Shown: positions 35,399-45,300 of the stretch, piece by piece
Layout of the letters: each line of letters begins with the position of its first letter
How positions within the stretch are numbered: position 1 is the stretch's first letter
From: Flavobacterium johnsoniae
Lineage (GTDB): Bacteria > Bacteroidota > Bacteroidia > Flavobacteriales > Flavobacteriaceae
Assembly: GCF_001879205.1 (NCBI RefSeq)
Contig: NZ_MLFK01000008.1
Coordinates: forward strand, 182,720-246,719
DNA length: 64,000 bases
Direction of reading: 5' to 3'
Notes under the pieces: model-generated
Database searches by the model: none
Told to the model about the DNA's origin: nothing
What the model saw: the letters and a program-made list of their open reading frames with translations, nothing else
Position numbers and translations under genes: made by a program

Positions 35399-38300
35399 AT
35401 GAAGAGAAAACTACTTATTGGATTGCTATTTCTTTTTAGCAGTCTTTCTTTATTTGCGGCCAAAAACAACTTTAATATTCCTGTTCCGGATTCTGAATAC
35501 CAGGCTTTGGTAGATTTTTACAAAGCTGCCGGCGAATCTAACTGGACAAATAAATGGAATACTAAGGAAAATAATCTGCATGAAGTGGCCTGGTATGGCG
35601 TAACAGTCGAAAACGGACATGTTACGGGCATTAACCTTAACAATACAAGTAACATTATAGGCGCAATTCCCGCTTCTTTTGGAAACTTGAAATTTCTTAA
35701 AACACTTTCTATGTATGGAGGAAGTTATACGAAAGACTTAAGTACAACAGATTTAAGTGTTTTTTCAGAATTAGAATCTTTAGAGTCTTTAGACCTGAGA
35801 TATTGTAAGTTAAAAGGAATTATTCCGGCATCGTGGAGTAAATTAAAAAAACTCAAAACCCTGAATTTAAGCAACAATGCCATCACAGGATTAGTTCCTG
35901 AATTTGGGCAGCTTGAAAGTTTAGTAACTGTTGATCTTTCTGAGAATCAAATACCGGTTTTAATAAAAGAGTTAGAGAATTTAACGGCACTTAGAACTTT
36001 AAATTTAAATTCTAATAAAATTTCTACTATTGCAGCTTTACTGCCAAGTTCAGTAAGTCTTAGTCTTAATTATCAGTCGCCCAGCATTGAAAGTCTGCTG
36101 TATAAAGGAACTGATTTTAAAATTGACGTTCTGCCTAATGTGGTAACCTACAATAGAATTAAAAACGATTTTTCTGCCAGAAGACAATTTGTTGTTTACG
36201 TTCGAGGCAGCGAGATTGGCAGCACCACAATGGCAGCAGACGGAAGTTTAACGATTCCGGCCGCTTATTTATCCTCTTTAAAAAATGGAGATGAAGTCAA
36301 CCTGTATCAGGAGTATGATTCCGGAACAGGAAATGTTTCTTACTACAGCCGTATTTATTTTACAAATGTAAAAGTAAGTCAGCCCGCCGTTTCTACTATT
36401 GAATATCAGGCATTAGTTGATTTTTATAATGCAATGGGAGGAAGCAGCTGGAATAATAAATGGGATATAAATGAAAATAATCTCGGTGAAGGAGCATGGA
36501 CTGGTTTGAGTATTGAAAACGGGCATGTTACCGGATTAAACCTCAATAATACAAGTAATGTTTCCGGTTCGATTCCGGCTTCATTTGGAAATTTAAAATA
36601 CCTGCGAAACCTTTCGCTTTATGCAGGAAATTACTCTAAAAATTTAAGTACAACAGACTTAAATGTTTTATCAGAACTGCAGTCTCTTGAAACACTCGAC
36701 ATGAGATACTGCCGAATCGTAAATGCTATTCCGTCTTCATGGAGCAAATTAAAAAAACTGAAAACAATTAGTTTCTACAATAACGCAATCAAAGGATTAC
36801 CGGAAGAATTAGGTGAGATGGAAAGCCTGGTAACTTTAGATGCTTCTTATAATGAAATTAAATCCATTCCGGCATCAATAGGCAATCTGGCAAATCTCGT
36901 GACGCTGAATTTATCCGATAACCAGATTGAAGTTTTGGTAAAAGAATTAGAAAATGTTGCCACATTACGAAACGTAAATCTTTCGAGTAACAGAGTATCA
37001 ACAATTTCGGGACTTTTAAGCACTCAGGTTAGTTTGAACCTAAATTCTCAAAATATTTATATTCCTAATTTGCTTTATGAAGGAACAGATCTTAAGATTG
37101 AAAATTTACCCAATATCCTTTCGTATTACAGAACTAAAAATGATTTTTCGTCAAGAAGAAAATTCAATCTTTTTTTGCGAGGGAGCCAGGTAGCGGCAGA
37201 TTTGGTAATGGCACAAGACGGAAGTCTTACCATTCCGGCGACGTATTTATCCTCTTTAAAAACTGGAGATGAATTATACCTTTATCAGCAATATGACGGC
37301 GTATCCGGCAATTCGTACGATTCCAGAATTTATTTTACCAATATAAAAATTAATCTGCCTCAAATACCAGATGTAGAGTATCAGGCGCTTGTTGCTTTTC
37401 ATAATGCAATGAACGGAACAAAATGGACCAATAAATGGGATGTTACCGTTAATAACCTGCATGAAGGCGCATGGTATGGGGTTAGTATCGAAGGCGGACA
37501 CGTAACAGGACTTAATTTAAATAACAACAGTTCGGTTACAGGAGCCATTCCGGCTTCGATAAAAGATTTAAAATATCTTAAAAACCTTTCGCTTTATGGC
37601 GCAAGCTACAGTAAAGATTTAAGCACAACCGATTTAGCTGTTTTATCAGAACTTGAAAATCTGGAATCATTAGATTTAAGATACACCAAAATCAAGGGCG
37701 ATCTTCCTGCGTCGTGGAGTAAGTTAAAAAAACTAAAAACCATTTATATAAATAGTAATGCACTTACTGCTTTACCAGAAAATATTGGGGAGATGGAAAG
37801 CCTGGTTACTTTAGATATGTCTTATAATCAAGTGAAAACAATTCCGGCTTCAATTGGAAATCTGGCCAATCTGGTTACCTTAAATTTAAGCGATAACCAA
37901 ATCGAAATTTTGGTGAAAGAATTAGAGAATGTGACCACCTTAAAAACTTTAAATCTTTCGAGTAACCGAGTATCGACTATTAACGGACTTTTAAGTTCTC
38001 AGGTTAATTTGAGCCTGAATTCTCAAAACATTTATATTCAAGATTTTCTTTATGAAGGAATTGATGTTAAGGTTCAAAGTTTGCCTAATTTCCTTTCGTA
38101 TTACAGAACTAAAAATGATTTTTCGTCAAGAAGAAAATTCAATTTGTATTTAAGGGGAAGTCAGGTAGCGACAGATTTGGTAATGGCGCAAGACGGAAGT
38201 ATTACCATTCCGGCGACGTATTTATCTTCTTTAAAAACAGGAGATGAATTATACCTGTATCAGCAATATGACGGCGTATCCGGAAACTATTATGATTCCA

Positions 38301-41300
38301 GAATTTATTTTACCAATATTAAAATTAATCAGCCCAAAATACCAGACGAAGAATATCAGGCTTTAGTTGATTTCTATACCGTAATGAACGGAACAAAATG
38401 GACTAACAAATGGGATGTATCTGTAAATAATCTCCATGAAGGGGCATGGTATGGAGTAAGCATCGAAAACGGGCACGTAACAGGTCTTAATTTAAATAAC
38501 AACAGTTCGGTTACAGGTGCTATTCCGGCTTCTATAAAAGACTTAAAATATCTTAAAAACCTTTCGCTTTATGGTGCAAGCTACAGTAAAGATTTAAGTA
38601 CAACTGATTTAGCTGTTTTAGCTGAACTTGAAAATCTGGAATTTTTAGATTTAAGATATTCTAAAATCAAAGGTGATATTCCTGCATCGTGGAGCAAGTT
38701 AAAAAAAGTGAAAGAATTGTATTTAAATAACAATGCCATAACTGCATTACCTGAAGATTTTGGCGCGATGGAAAGTTTAGTGACGGTTAATTTGTCTTCT
38801 AACCAAATTAAAGCAATTCCGGTTTCTACAGGAAATCTGGCCAAATTAGTCACTCTAAATCTTTCTTATAACCAGATCGAAGTTTTGATTAAAGATTTAG
38901 AAAAAAATACCGCTTTGCAGACTTTAGTTCTTTCAAGCAACAAACTGGCTTCTATTGAAGGATTATTACCAAGTCAGGTTAATTTAGAGTTTACCTCGCA
39001 AACCTTAAATATCCCTAATTTTTTATATGAAGGAAATGATGTAAAAGTGAGTAATCTGCCTAATGTATTGCTTTACAACAGAGCGGTAAATGATTTCTCT
39101 GCACAAAGACCTTTTAGATTGTATTTAAAAGGAAATCAGGTAGGAAATAATTTAAGAGTGGCCGGAGACGGTACAATTACGATTCCGGCCGATTATCTGT
39201 CGACTTTAAAAACAGACGATGAATTGTATTTATATCAGGATTATGAAGGAGGTTCGGCTACTTCATATGATTCCAGAATTTACTTTACGAATGTAAAAGT
39301 AGACCAGCCAAAAATACCAGAGGCAGAATACCAGGCTTTAGTTGATTTTCATGCCGCCATGAATGGCACAAACTGGACGAATAAATGGGTAACTGCCGAG
39401 AATAATCTGCATGAAGGTGCGTGGTATGGAGTAAGCATTCAAAACGGACATATTACGGGATTAAACTTAAACAATAATTCTAATGTTTCGGGAACTATTC
39501 CAGCCTCTTTTGCCAATTTGAAATACTTAAAAAACCTTTCTTTATACGGAGGAAGTTATTCGAAAAACTTAAGTACAACCGATTTAGGAATTTTTTCTGG
39601 CCTTGAATCTTTAGAATCTTTAGATCTTAGATATACCAAATTAAAAGGCATTATACCATCTTCATGGAACAAATTGCAGGCTTTAAAAACCTTGTATTTA
39701 AATAATAATACAATTGAAGATGCAGACGAAGCTTTAGCACGTTTACCTCTTTTAAGAACGGTTGATTTTGCGAATCAGACTATTACGATTCCAACAATCG
39801 AGGTTGGAGCTAACGAACTGGTTATAAATCTGCCAACTTTGTCTACGTTTCTTTTTAATGCAAATGGAGGCGTTATCAATAACAAAAATCACTTTACGCT
39901 TTTTATTAATGGCGTAAATAAAGCATCAAATTATTCTAATACCGAAGGAAAACTAATCTTTAAAGACATTGCTTTATTCGGAATTAAACTAACCGATCAA
40001 ATTAGAATTGTACAAAATGACGGAACGGCACAGGGAACTGCAATCAACTACAGTCAGGTAGTTTTTGGAAAACCTTTGACAGAAGAAGAATTTGAAATTC
40101 TGAAAAAATTCTACACCAGTACAAACGGCGCACAATGGACGCAGAAATGGGATATTTCTCAAAACAAACTTCATGAGGTAAGCTGGTACGGAGTAGGAAC
40201 AAAAGACGGACACGTAGTTTCGTTGAGTTTGGCCGCGAACAACTTATCTGGAACTCTTCCTGCCGAGTTATCTGATTTGGTTTATCTGGAAACTTTAAAC
40301 CTGCAGTCAAATGCAGTTGAAGGATCGATTCCGTCAGATTTAGGAAGACTAACCAATTTGAAAACGCTAAATTTGCAGTCCAATAAATTTAAGGGAACTT
40401 TACCGGTTTTATCCGCAATTTCAGGATTGAAAAAAGTTTCATTTGCCGGCAATGCTTTCAAGGGAACGATTCCGGGGCATTTAAATGATTTCGAAAATAT
40501 AGAACAAATCGATCTTTCGAATAACGGTTTTGATGCTTTAGAAAGACCTTTTACTTACAACTTAGCCAGCGTATACATAAACCTAAGAGGACAGGTAATC
40601 GCAAAAGAGCAATATCTTTATTTAAAAGGAGACGAAATCGTAGTTGATCTTCCGGCTATTACGACATACAACGAAACCACACAGGATTACAGCGGAAAAT
40701 ATCAGTTTGAACTTCAGGCCAATAATTTTAAAATTTCTGAAGCCACAGCTGTAGACAATACGATTACATTCCCAAATATTTCTGTTGCGAATATTCCGGA
40801 GGGTGCTAAAATTTCGATTTGGCAGAAAACGGGAACTTCACAAGGAACTTATTTGCAATTTAAAGGAATTGCAGACGGTTCTGAAACTCCATTAATTACC
40901 GAAGAATATGAGGCTTTAGTAGCCTTTTTTCAAAGCGCAGGAGGAACAGGATGGAAAGAAGTTTGGGATACATCAGCAAACAATCTTCATGAAAAGAAAT
41001 GGAAAGGTGTTACTACCAACGACGGACACGTGGTTTCGATCAATCTTCCGGATAATAACTTAACCGGAAATATAAATGCCGAAATTGGAAAATTCAGTGA
41101 ATTGCAAAATCTGAATCTGGCTAAAAATAAACTAACAGGAGCAATTCCGGAGAGTTTATCAAAAGTAACAAAACTAAAAACACTTGATCTTTCAGAAAAT
41201 GAATTGACTGGAATTGACGCCGCATTTTTGCCAGCGGTGAGTTTTAAAATTGATCGCCAGAAAATTAATTTGGGCGAACTGCCTTTAAATTTAAACGCAG

Positions 41301-42361
41301 TTTTAAAAGACCAAAAGATCAATCATTACGATCATACCAATTCTGTTTTTAATGCCACACAGTCATATAATATGACTGTGAAAGACTATTTCCAGATGGT
41401 TACGGTTCCGGAAGACGGCATTAAACTGACGAATATTTTAAGCGAATGGAATGTTCCAAACAACCAGACCTTAGAATTGAGACAAATTGCAGGAGCTGCC
41501 CGAAACAGTGTAATTACCTATACGATCACATATAGAGAAGGAGATTCAAACTTTGACGGAATTGTAAACATTCTTGATATTCAATCGACTTTGAATTATA
41601 CCTTAAGCCAGAAACCAAAGTTTTTCAATTTTGGCGCAGCCGATATCAATAAAGATAAAAACCTGAACGTACTTGACATTATTTCACTGATTAATAAAAT
41701 TCAGTCCGGCACACTTGAAATTCCTGCCGGTACTAAACGTCAGGCTTTGGCAAATGAAGATGTTATTCTGAGTATCGAAGACAATACGCTTTATATCGAC
41801 AATCAACAGGTTTCGGCAGCAGCGTTTGATATTCGTTTAAAAGACGGAAAGAAAGCCGAAACAAAAGAACTTCTTTCAAGTTTGGGCTATACGGTTTCAG
41901 TTGCAGAACGTGATGGCGAAATTAGTATTGCAGGTTTTTCTATGGATAAATCACTTTCTGGAAAACAGGCGATTGCAAAAGTTTCTCCTCAGACAACTAT
42001 TGTTTCTGCTATGATTTCGAATACCGATGCAAACGCATTGAGCTATAAAATTGCGAAAACTTTAGGCGTTGAGGAAATCGATGCAGATAAGTCAGTTACG
42101 CTTTTAAATTTCCCAAATCCGTTTATCGATACGACCGTAATAAAGTATCATATACCGGAAAATGCAGGTAAAGCAACGTTGAAAGTTTTTGATATGCAGG
42201 GAAGAACGGTTCGCACACAATCTAATCTTGATGCGTCAGAAGGAAGTCATGAATTTTCTTTTCATCGAAATGACCTTGCATCGGGGGTATATTTTTATAC
42301 AATCGAACTGCAGGATACAGCAAAACCTGGATTTTTAAAAGGAAAAATGTTAATACAATAA
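35399..42361 (+). CDS. Giant secreted leucine-rich-repeat protein with dockerin-like and T9SS sorting domains
   Basis: A 2320-residue exported protein with signal peptide MKRKLLIGLLFLFSSLSLFA. Seven related units begin near residues 33, 335, 660, 985, 1310, 1564 and 1836. Each starts with a cap of the form EYQALVDFYxAMNGTxWTNKW and NNLHEGAWYGVS, continues with leucine-rich repeats (GAIPASxxNLKYLKNLSLYG, LVTLNLSxNQIE), and mostly ends in a beta-sandwich module (FSxRRxFxLYLRGSQV, YDSRIYFTNVK). Residues 2049-2105 hold two dockerin-like calcium loops: GDSNFDGIVNILD and ADINKDKNLNVLD. The C-terminus from about 2235 (LNFPNPFIDTTVIKYH... to KMLIQ) is a type A T9SS sorting domain, so the protein is exported through the outer membrane and probably attached at the surface. 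It is followed at once by the cohesin-like giant. Confidence 0.93.
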   Translation: MKRKLLIGLLFLFSSLSLFAAKNNFNIPVPDSEYQALVDFYKAAGESNWTNKWNTKENNLHEVAWYGVTVENGHVTGINLNNTSNIIGAIPASFGNLKFLKTLSMYGGSYTKDLSTTDLSVFSELESLESLDLRYCKLKGIIPASWSKLKKLKTLNLSNNAITGLVPEFGQLESLVTVDLSENQIPVLIKELENLTALRTLNLNSNKISTIAALLPSSVSLSLNYQSPSIESLLYKGTDFKIDVLPNVVTYNRIKNDFSARRQFVVYVRGSEIGSTTMAADGSLTIPAAYLSSLKNGDEVNLYQEYDSGTGNVSYYSRIYFTNVKVSQPAVSTIEYQALVDFYNAMGGSSWNNKWDINENNLGEGAWTGLSIENGHVTGLNLNNTSNVSGSIPASFGNLKYLRNLSLYAGNYSKNLSTTDLNVLSELQSLETLDMRYCRIVNAIPSSWSKLKKLKTISFYNNAIKGLPEELGEMESLVTLDASYNEIKSIPASIGNLANLVTLNLSDNQIEVLVKELENVATLRNVNLSSNRVSTISGLLSTQVSLNLNSQNIYIPNLLYEGTDLKIENLPNILSYYRTKNDFSSRRKFNLFLRGSQVAADLVMAQDGSLTIPATYLSSLKTGDELYLYQQYDGVSGNSYDSRIYFTNIKINLPQIPDVEYQALVAFHNAMNGTKWTNKWDVTVNNLHEGAWYGVSIEGGHVTGLNLNNNSSVTGAIPASIKDLKYLKNLSLYGASYSKDLSTTDLAVLSELENLESLDLRYTKIKGDLPASWSKLKKLKTIYINSNALTALPENIGEMESLVTLDMSYNQVKTIPASIGNLANLVTLNLSDNQIEILVKELENVTTLKTLNLSSNRVSTINGLLSSQVNLSLNSQNIYIQDFLYEGIDVKVQSLPNFLSYYRTKNDFSSRRKFNLYLRGSQVATDLVMAQDGSITIPATYLSSLKTGDELYLYQQYDGVSGNYYDSRIYFTNIKINQPKIPDEEYQALVDFYTVMNGTKWTNKWDVSVNNLHEGAWYGVSIENGHVTGLNLNNNSSVTGAIPASIKDLKYLKNLSLYGASYSKDLSTTDLAVLAELENLEFLDLRYSKIKGDIPASWSKLKKVKELYLNNNAITALPEDFGAMESLVTVNLSSNQIKAIPVSTGNLAKLVTLNLSYNQIEVLIKDLEKNTALQTLVLSSNKLASIEGLLPSQVNLEFTSQTLNIPNFLYEGNDVKVSNLPNVLLYNRAVNDFSAQRPFRLYLKGNQVGNNLRVAGDGTITIPADYLSTLKTDDELYLYQDYEGGSATSYDSRIYFTNVKVDQPKIPEAEYQALVDFHAAMNGTNWTNKWVTAENNLHEGAWYGVSIQNGHITGLNLNNNSNVSGTIPASFANLKYLKNLSLYGGSYSKNLSTTDLGIFSGLESLESLDLRYTKLKGIIPSSWNKLQALKTLYLNNNTIEDADEALARLPLLRTVDFANQTITIPTIEVGANELVINLPTLSTFLFNANGGVINNKNHFTLFINGVNKASNYSNTEGKLIFKDIALFGIKLTDQIRIVQNDGTAQGTAINYSQVVFGKPLTEEEFEILKKFYTSTNGAQWTQKWDISQNKLHEVSWYGVGTKDGHVVSLSLAANNLSGTLPAELSDLVYLETLNLQSNAVEGSIPSDLGRLTNLKTLNLQSNKFKGTLPVLSAISGLKKVSFAGNAFKGTIPGHLNDFENIEQIDLSNNGFDALERPFTYNLASVYINLRGQVIAKEQYLYLKGDEIVVDLPAITTYNETTQDYSGKYQFELQANNFKISEATAVDNTITFPNISVANIPEGAKISIWQKTGTSQGTYLQFKGIADGSETPLITEEYEALVAFFQSAGGTGWKEVWDTSANNLHEKKWKGVTTNDGHVVSINLPDNNLTGNINAEIGKFSELQNLNLAKNKLTGAIPESLSKVTKLKTLDLSENELTGIDAAFLPAVSFKIDRQKINLGELPLNLNAVLKDQKINHYDHTNSVFNATQSYNMTVKDYFQMVTVPEDGIKLTNILSEWNVPNNQTLELRQIAGAARNSVITYTITYREGDSNFDGIVNILDIQSTLNYTLSQKPKFFNFGAADINKDKNLNVLDIISLINKIQSGTLEIPAGTKRQALANEDVILSIEDNTLYIDNQQVSAAAFDIRLKDGKKAETKELLSSLGYTVSVAERDGEISIAGFSMDKSLSGKQAIAKVSPQTTIVSAMISNTDANALSYKIAKTLGVEEIDADKSVTLLNFPNPFIDTTVIKYHIPENAGKATLKVFDMQGRTVRTQSNLDASEGSHEFSFHRNDLASGVYFYTIELQDTAKPGFLKGKMLIQ
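36401..39325 (+). repeat. Three consecutive 975-bp coding repeats within the LRR giant
   Basis: Units 2, 3 and 4 start at 36401, 37376 and 38351, exactly 975 bp (325 codons) apart; unit 5 starts at 39326, again 975 bp on. Units 3 and 4 share long, almost unchanged DNA stretches (for instance TATCAGCAATATGACGGCGT at both ends), which points to recent duplication or homogenisation. Confidence 0.85.
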
Positions 42362-42395
42362 ACTCACCAAAATGATATCTAACAAATTTAAAACC

Positions 42396-45300
42396 ATGAA
42401 AACACAAGCTTTTTTGGTCTTTGTATTCCTATTTTTGGGAACATATATACAGGCACAAAATAGTTTAAAGGTATTGAACGCGGCGGCCGGACCGGGCGAA
42501 AAATCGTCTATTGTCATTGATTTGGCTAATGCCGATGAAGTAGTGGGAGCCGAATTTACACTTACTGTTCCGCAGGGACTAATTGTAAGCGAGAAAGAAA
42601 GTAAAATTATAGAAAGCCGTAAAGGCGATCATGCGATTTATGTCAATATCGAAAAGAATAATCCGCGCAATTATCACTTTATTATTCTTTCGCTGACAAG
42701 TACTTCTTTTAAAGGAAACAGCGGTAATTTAGTAGAAATTCCTATTGAAATTCCTCTAAATTATGTTTCCGGACAAACACACAATTTAGATTTATCGGGT
42801 GTTGTTTTGAGCTCTAAAAATGCAGTAGACATTGGTTCCAGCCATACTAACGGAAAACTAACCATTGCAACAGCTCAATACCCTGATTTAACCATTTCAG
42901 GAATCAGCACAGCCGAATCTACAATTACACCGGAAGGCAAAATAAATGTTTCGTGGATAGTTGACAATATTGGCGGCCGAATTGCTTCGGGAGGATGGAT
43001 TGAACAGGTAAGCATTGTTTCGGATCAAACCGGATTAGAATACAATCTGGGTACCGTTTCTTACAATGAAGATTTAGACAAACAAAGATCCATAAACCGA
43101 ACTGCAGTATTCAATCTTCCTAAAGTTTTAGGACTAGAAGGCAATGTAAAAGTTAAGATTAATATTATCCCCAACACGGCGGTAAAAGAACCGGAATCTT
43201 TAAAAAGCAATAATAAGGTAACGTCAGCAGTTTCTATTTTACTTGAGAAACGTTTGTATTTAACTTTAGATAAGAAAAGTATCGACGAGAATTCGACAGA
43301 AGTTATCAGAGCATCTTTAACACAAAGCGGTGACAGAAGCAGTGACAAAATATTTGATTTAACGGCTTCTTTAGCTTCGGAGCTTCAATTTGATGCGAAT
43401 GTAAAAATACTGAAAGACCAGTCATCTGTAGTTTTTTACATAAAGCCAATTGACAATGCAGCAAGTGATGGAAACAGAACCGTAGCACTTTCAGTTTCCG
43501 GAAATGATTACACTGCTGTTTCAGACAATATTGAAATTATAGACAACGAGTTTTCGACTCTTACTTTGACACCGTCTAAAATTGCAGCCACAGATGGGGA
43601 AACCATTACCGTAACTTTAGAAACTGATTTTGCTAAAACGAAAGACATTAAGTTTACAATTACAGCAGATCAGAGTTCACGATGGACGGTTCCGGCAGAA
43701 GTAATACTTCCTGCAGGGAGTAAAACCACTTCTTTTACGGTAACAATAAAAAACAATAAAGTTCCTGAACAAACGGTAACCGGAAAATTAATTTTGAGGG
43801 CCGAAGGTTTCCAGGCAGGAAATACAGAAGTCATTTTAAAAAGTTCTAACGTTCCGGCTTTTGAATTGGAAATTGCACCAACCACGATTTCAAAAGGAGA
43901 CGGGGTTTATGCGACTTATGCCACGGTAAAGCGTTTAGATAAATCAGAAATCAGTACAAAAATACGTTTAAAGGCAAGTGTTGCCAATGCGTTGATTCTT
44001 CCAGATGTGATCGATTTTCCTGCCAATGTAAATTCGAAGAGATTTAATATTGGAGCCATAAACAACGGAATTGTAGACGGTACTAAAGTAGTCAACGTAA
44101 CGGCCGATGTTTATCTTTCATCTTGTAATTGTACCATTCCGGCGGGAGATGGCAGTAAACCGAGTAAGGATATTACTATTCTGGACAGCAACGGACCAGC
44201 CTTAAACGTAAAAGCCAGTCCTGCAACCGTTAAGGCTGGTGTACAAAAAGCGGCTAAAATTATGATTACAAGAAATACAGTTGATACTTCTCAAGCCGTT
44301 TTGGTACAGCTTTCATCAGATTCTCCTACGATTGTCTCAATTCCGGAACAGGTTTCAATTCCGGTTGGACAGGAAAGTGTTGAGGTCGAAATCAATACTA
44401 TCATTGATCCGGCTAAAACTGGAGATCAAACGGTGCGTATTCAGGCAGAAGCAGCTAATTTTAGTTCAGGTTTTACGTGGATTTTGGTTACAGATCAAAA
44501 CAAACCTGACGCGGTAGTAACATCAGTAAAAGCGGTGGCCGAAGCAAATGGAGAAGATACGATCGATGTAACCGCTTCTATCGCCAATCAGGGATTTGCT
44601 CTTTTAGCAAAAGGTGCAAAGATTGAATATTATCTTTCTAAAGATAAATCGACTAAGAATGCAACGCTGATAACAACTTCGGTAATCGACGCAGATATAG
44701 ATTCAGGAAAGAAGCTGGATCTTATAAAATCGGTAAAACTGCCGCAACAGGCAGGCGATTATTATCTGGTTGCAGCTGTAAACTCAGACCAAAAAATAAA
44801 CGAATTATCGTATACCAATAATGAGGCATATACGGCAATAAAATTACATTCGAGCTATACGGCAGTAAGTACAGTTTCCAGATCTGTTTACAAATCAGGT
44901 GAAGTAGTTACGATTACAGGATCTGCTAAAATGGCCAATAATGCTCCGGCCGTAAACAAAGAAGTAGAAATCATTATTTCTCAAGGAAGTTTTACACGTT
45001 CGTACAAAGTAAAAACCAATGCCTCTGGAAACTTCGCTTACGATTTTGAACCACTGCAGGCAGAAAGTGGTCATTATACTGTAAGTGCAGGCTATCCGGG
45101 AACAAAAAATGCAGTTCAGGCTGAGTTTGATATTGTTGGTTTTGAATGGACAAACAAGCCGGATTATTTAAAATGGGATGTGGTAACCAAAGTGCCGTAT
45201 AAAGGAGAATTTGTATTAAAAAACAACAGCAAAATTCCTTTAACCAATATAAAAATAGAACTTCCGGCTGATGCAGGATTTACAATAGAAACAAATCCTT

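Noticed and set aside
36401..39325. CRISPR-like or mobile-element explanation of the regular 975-bp repeats
   Set aside because: The repeats keep one reading frame and encode LRR units; there are no spacers, transposase or terminal repeats.
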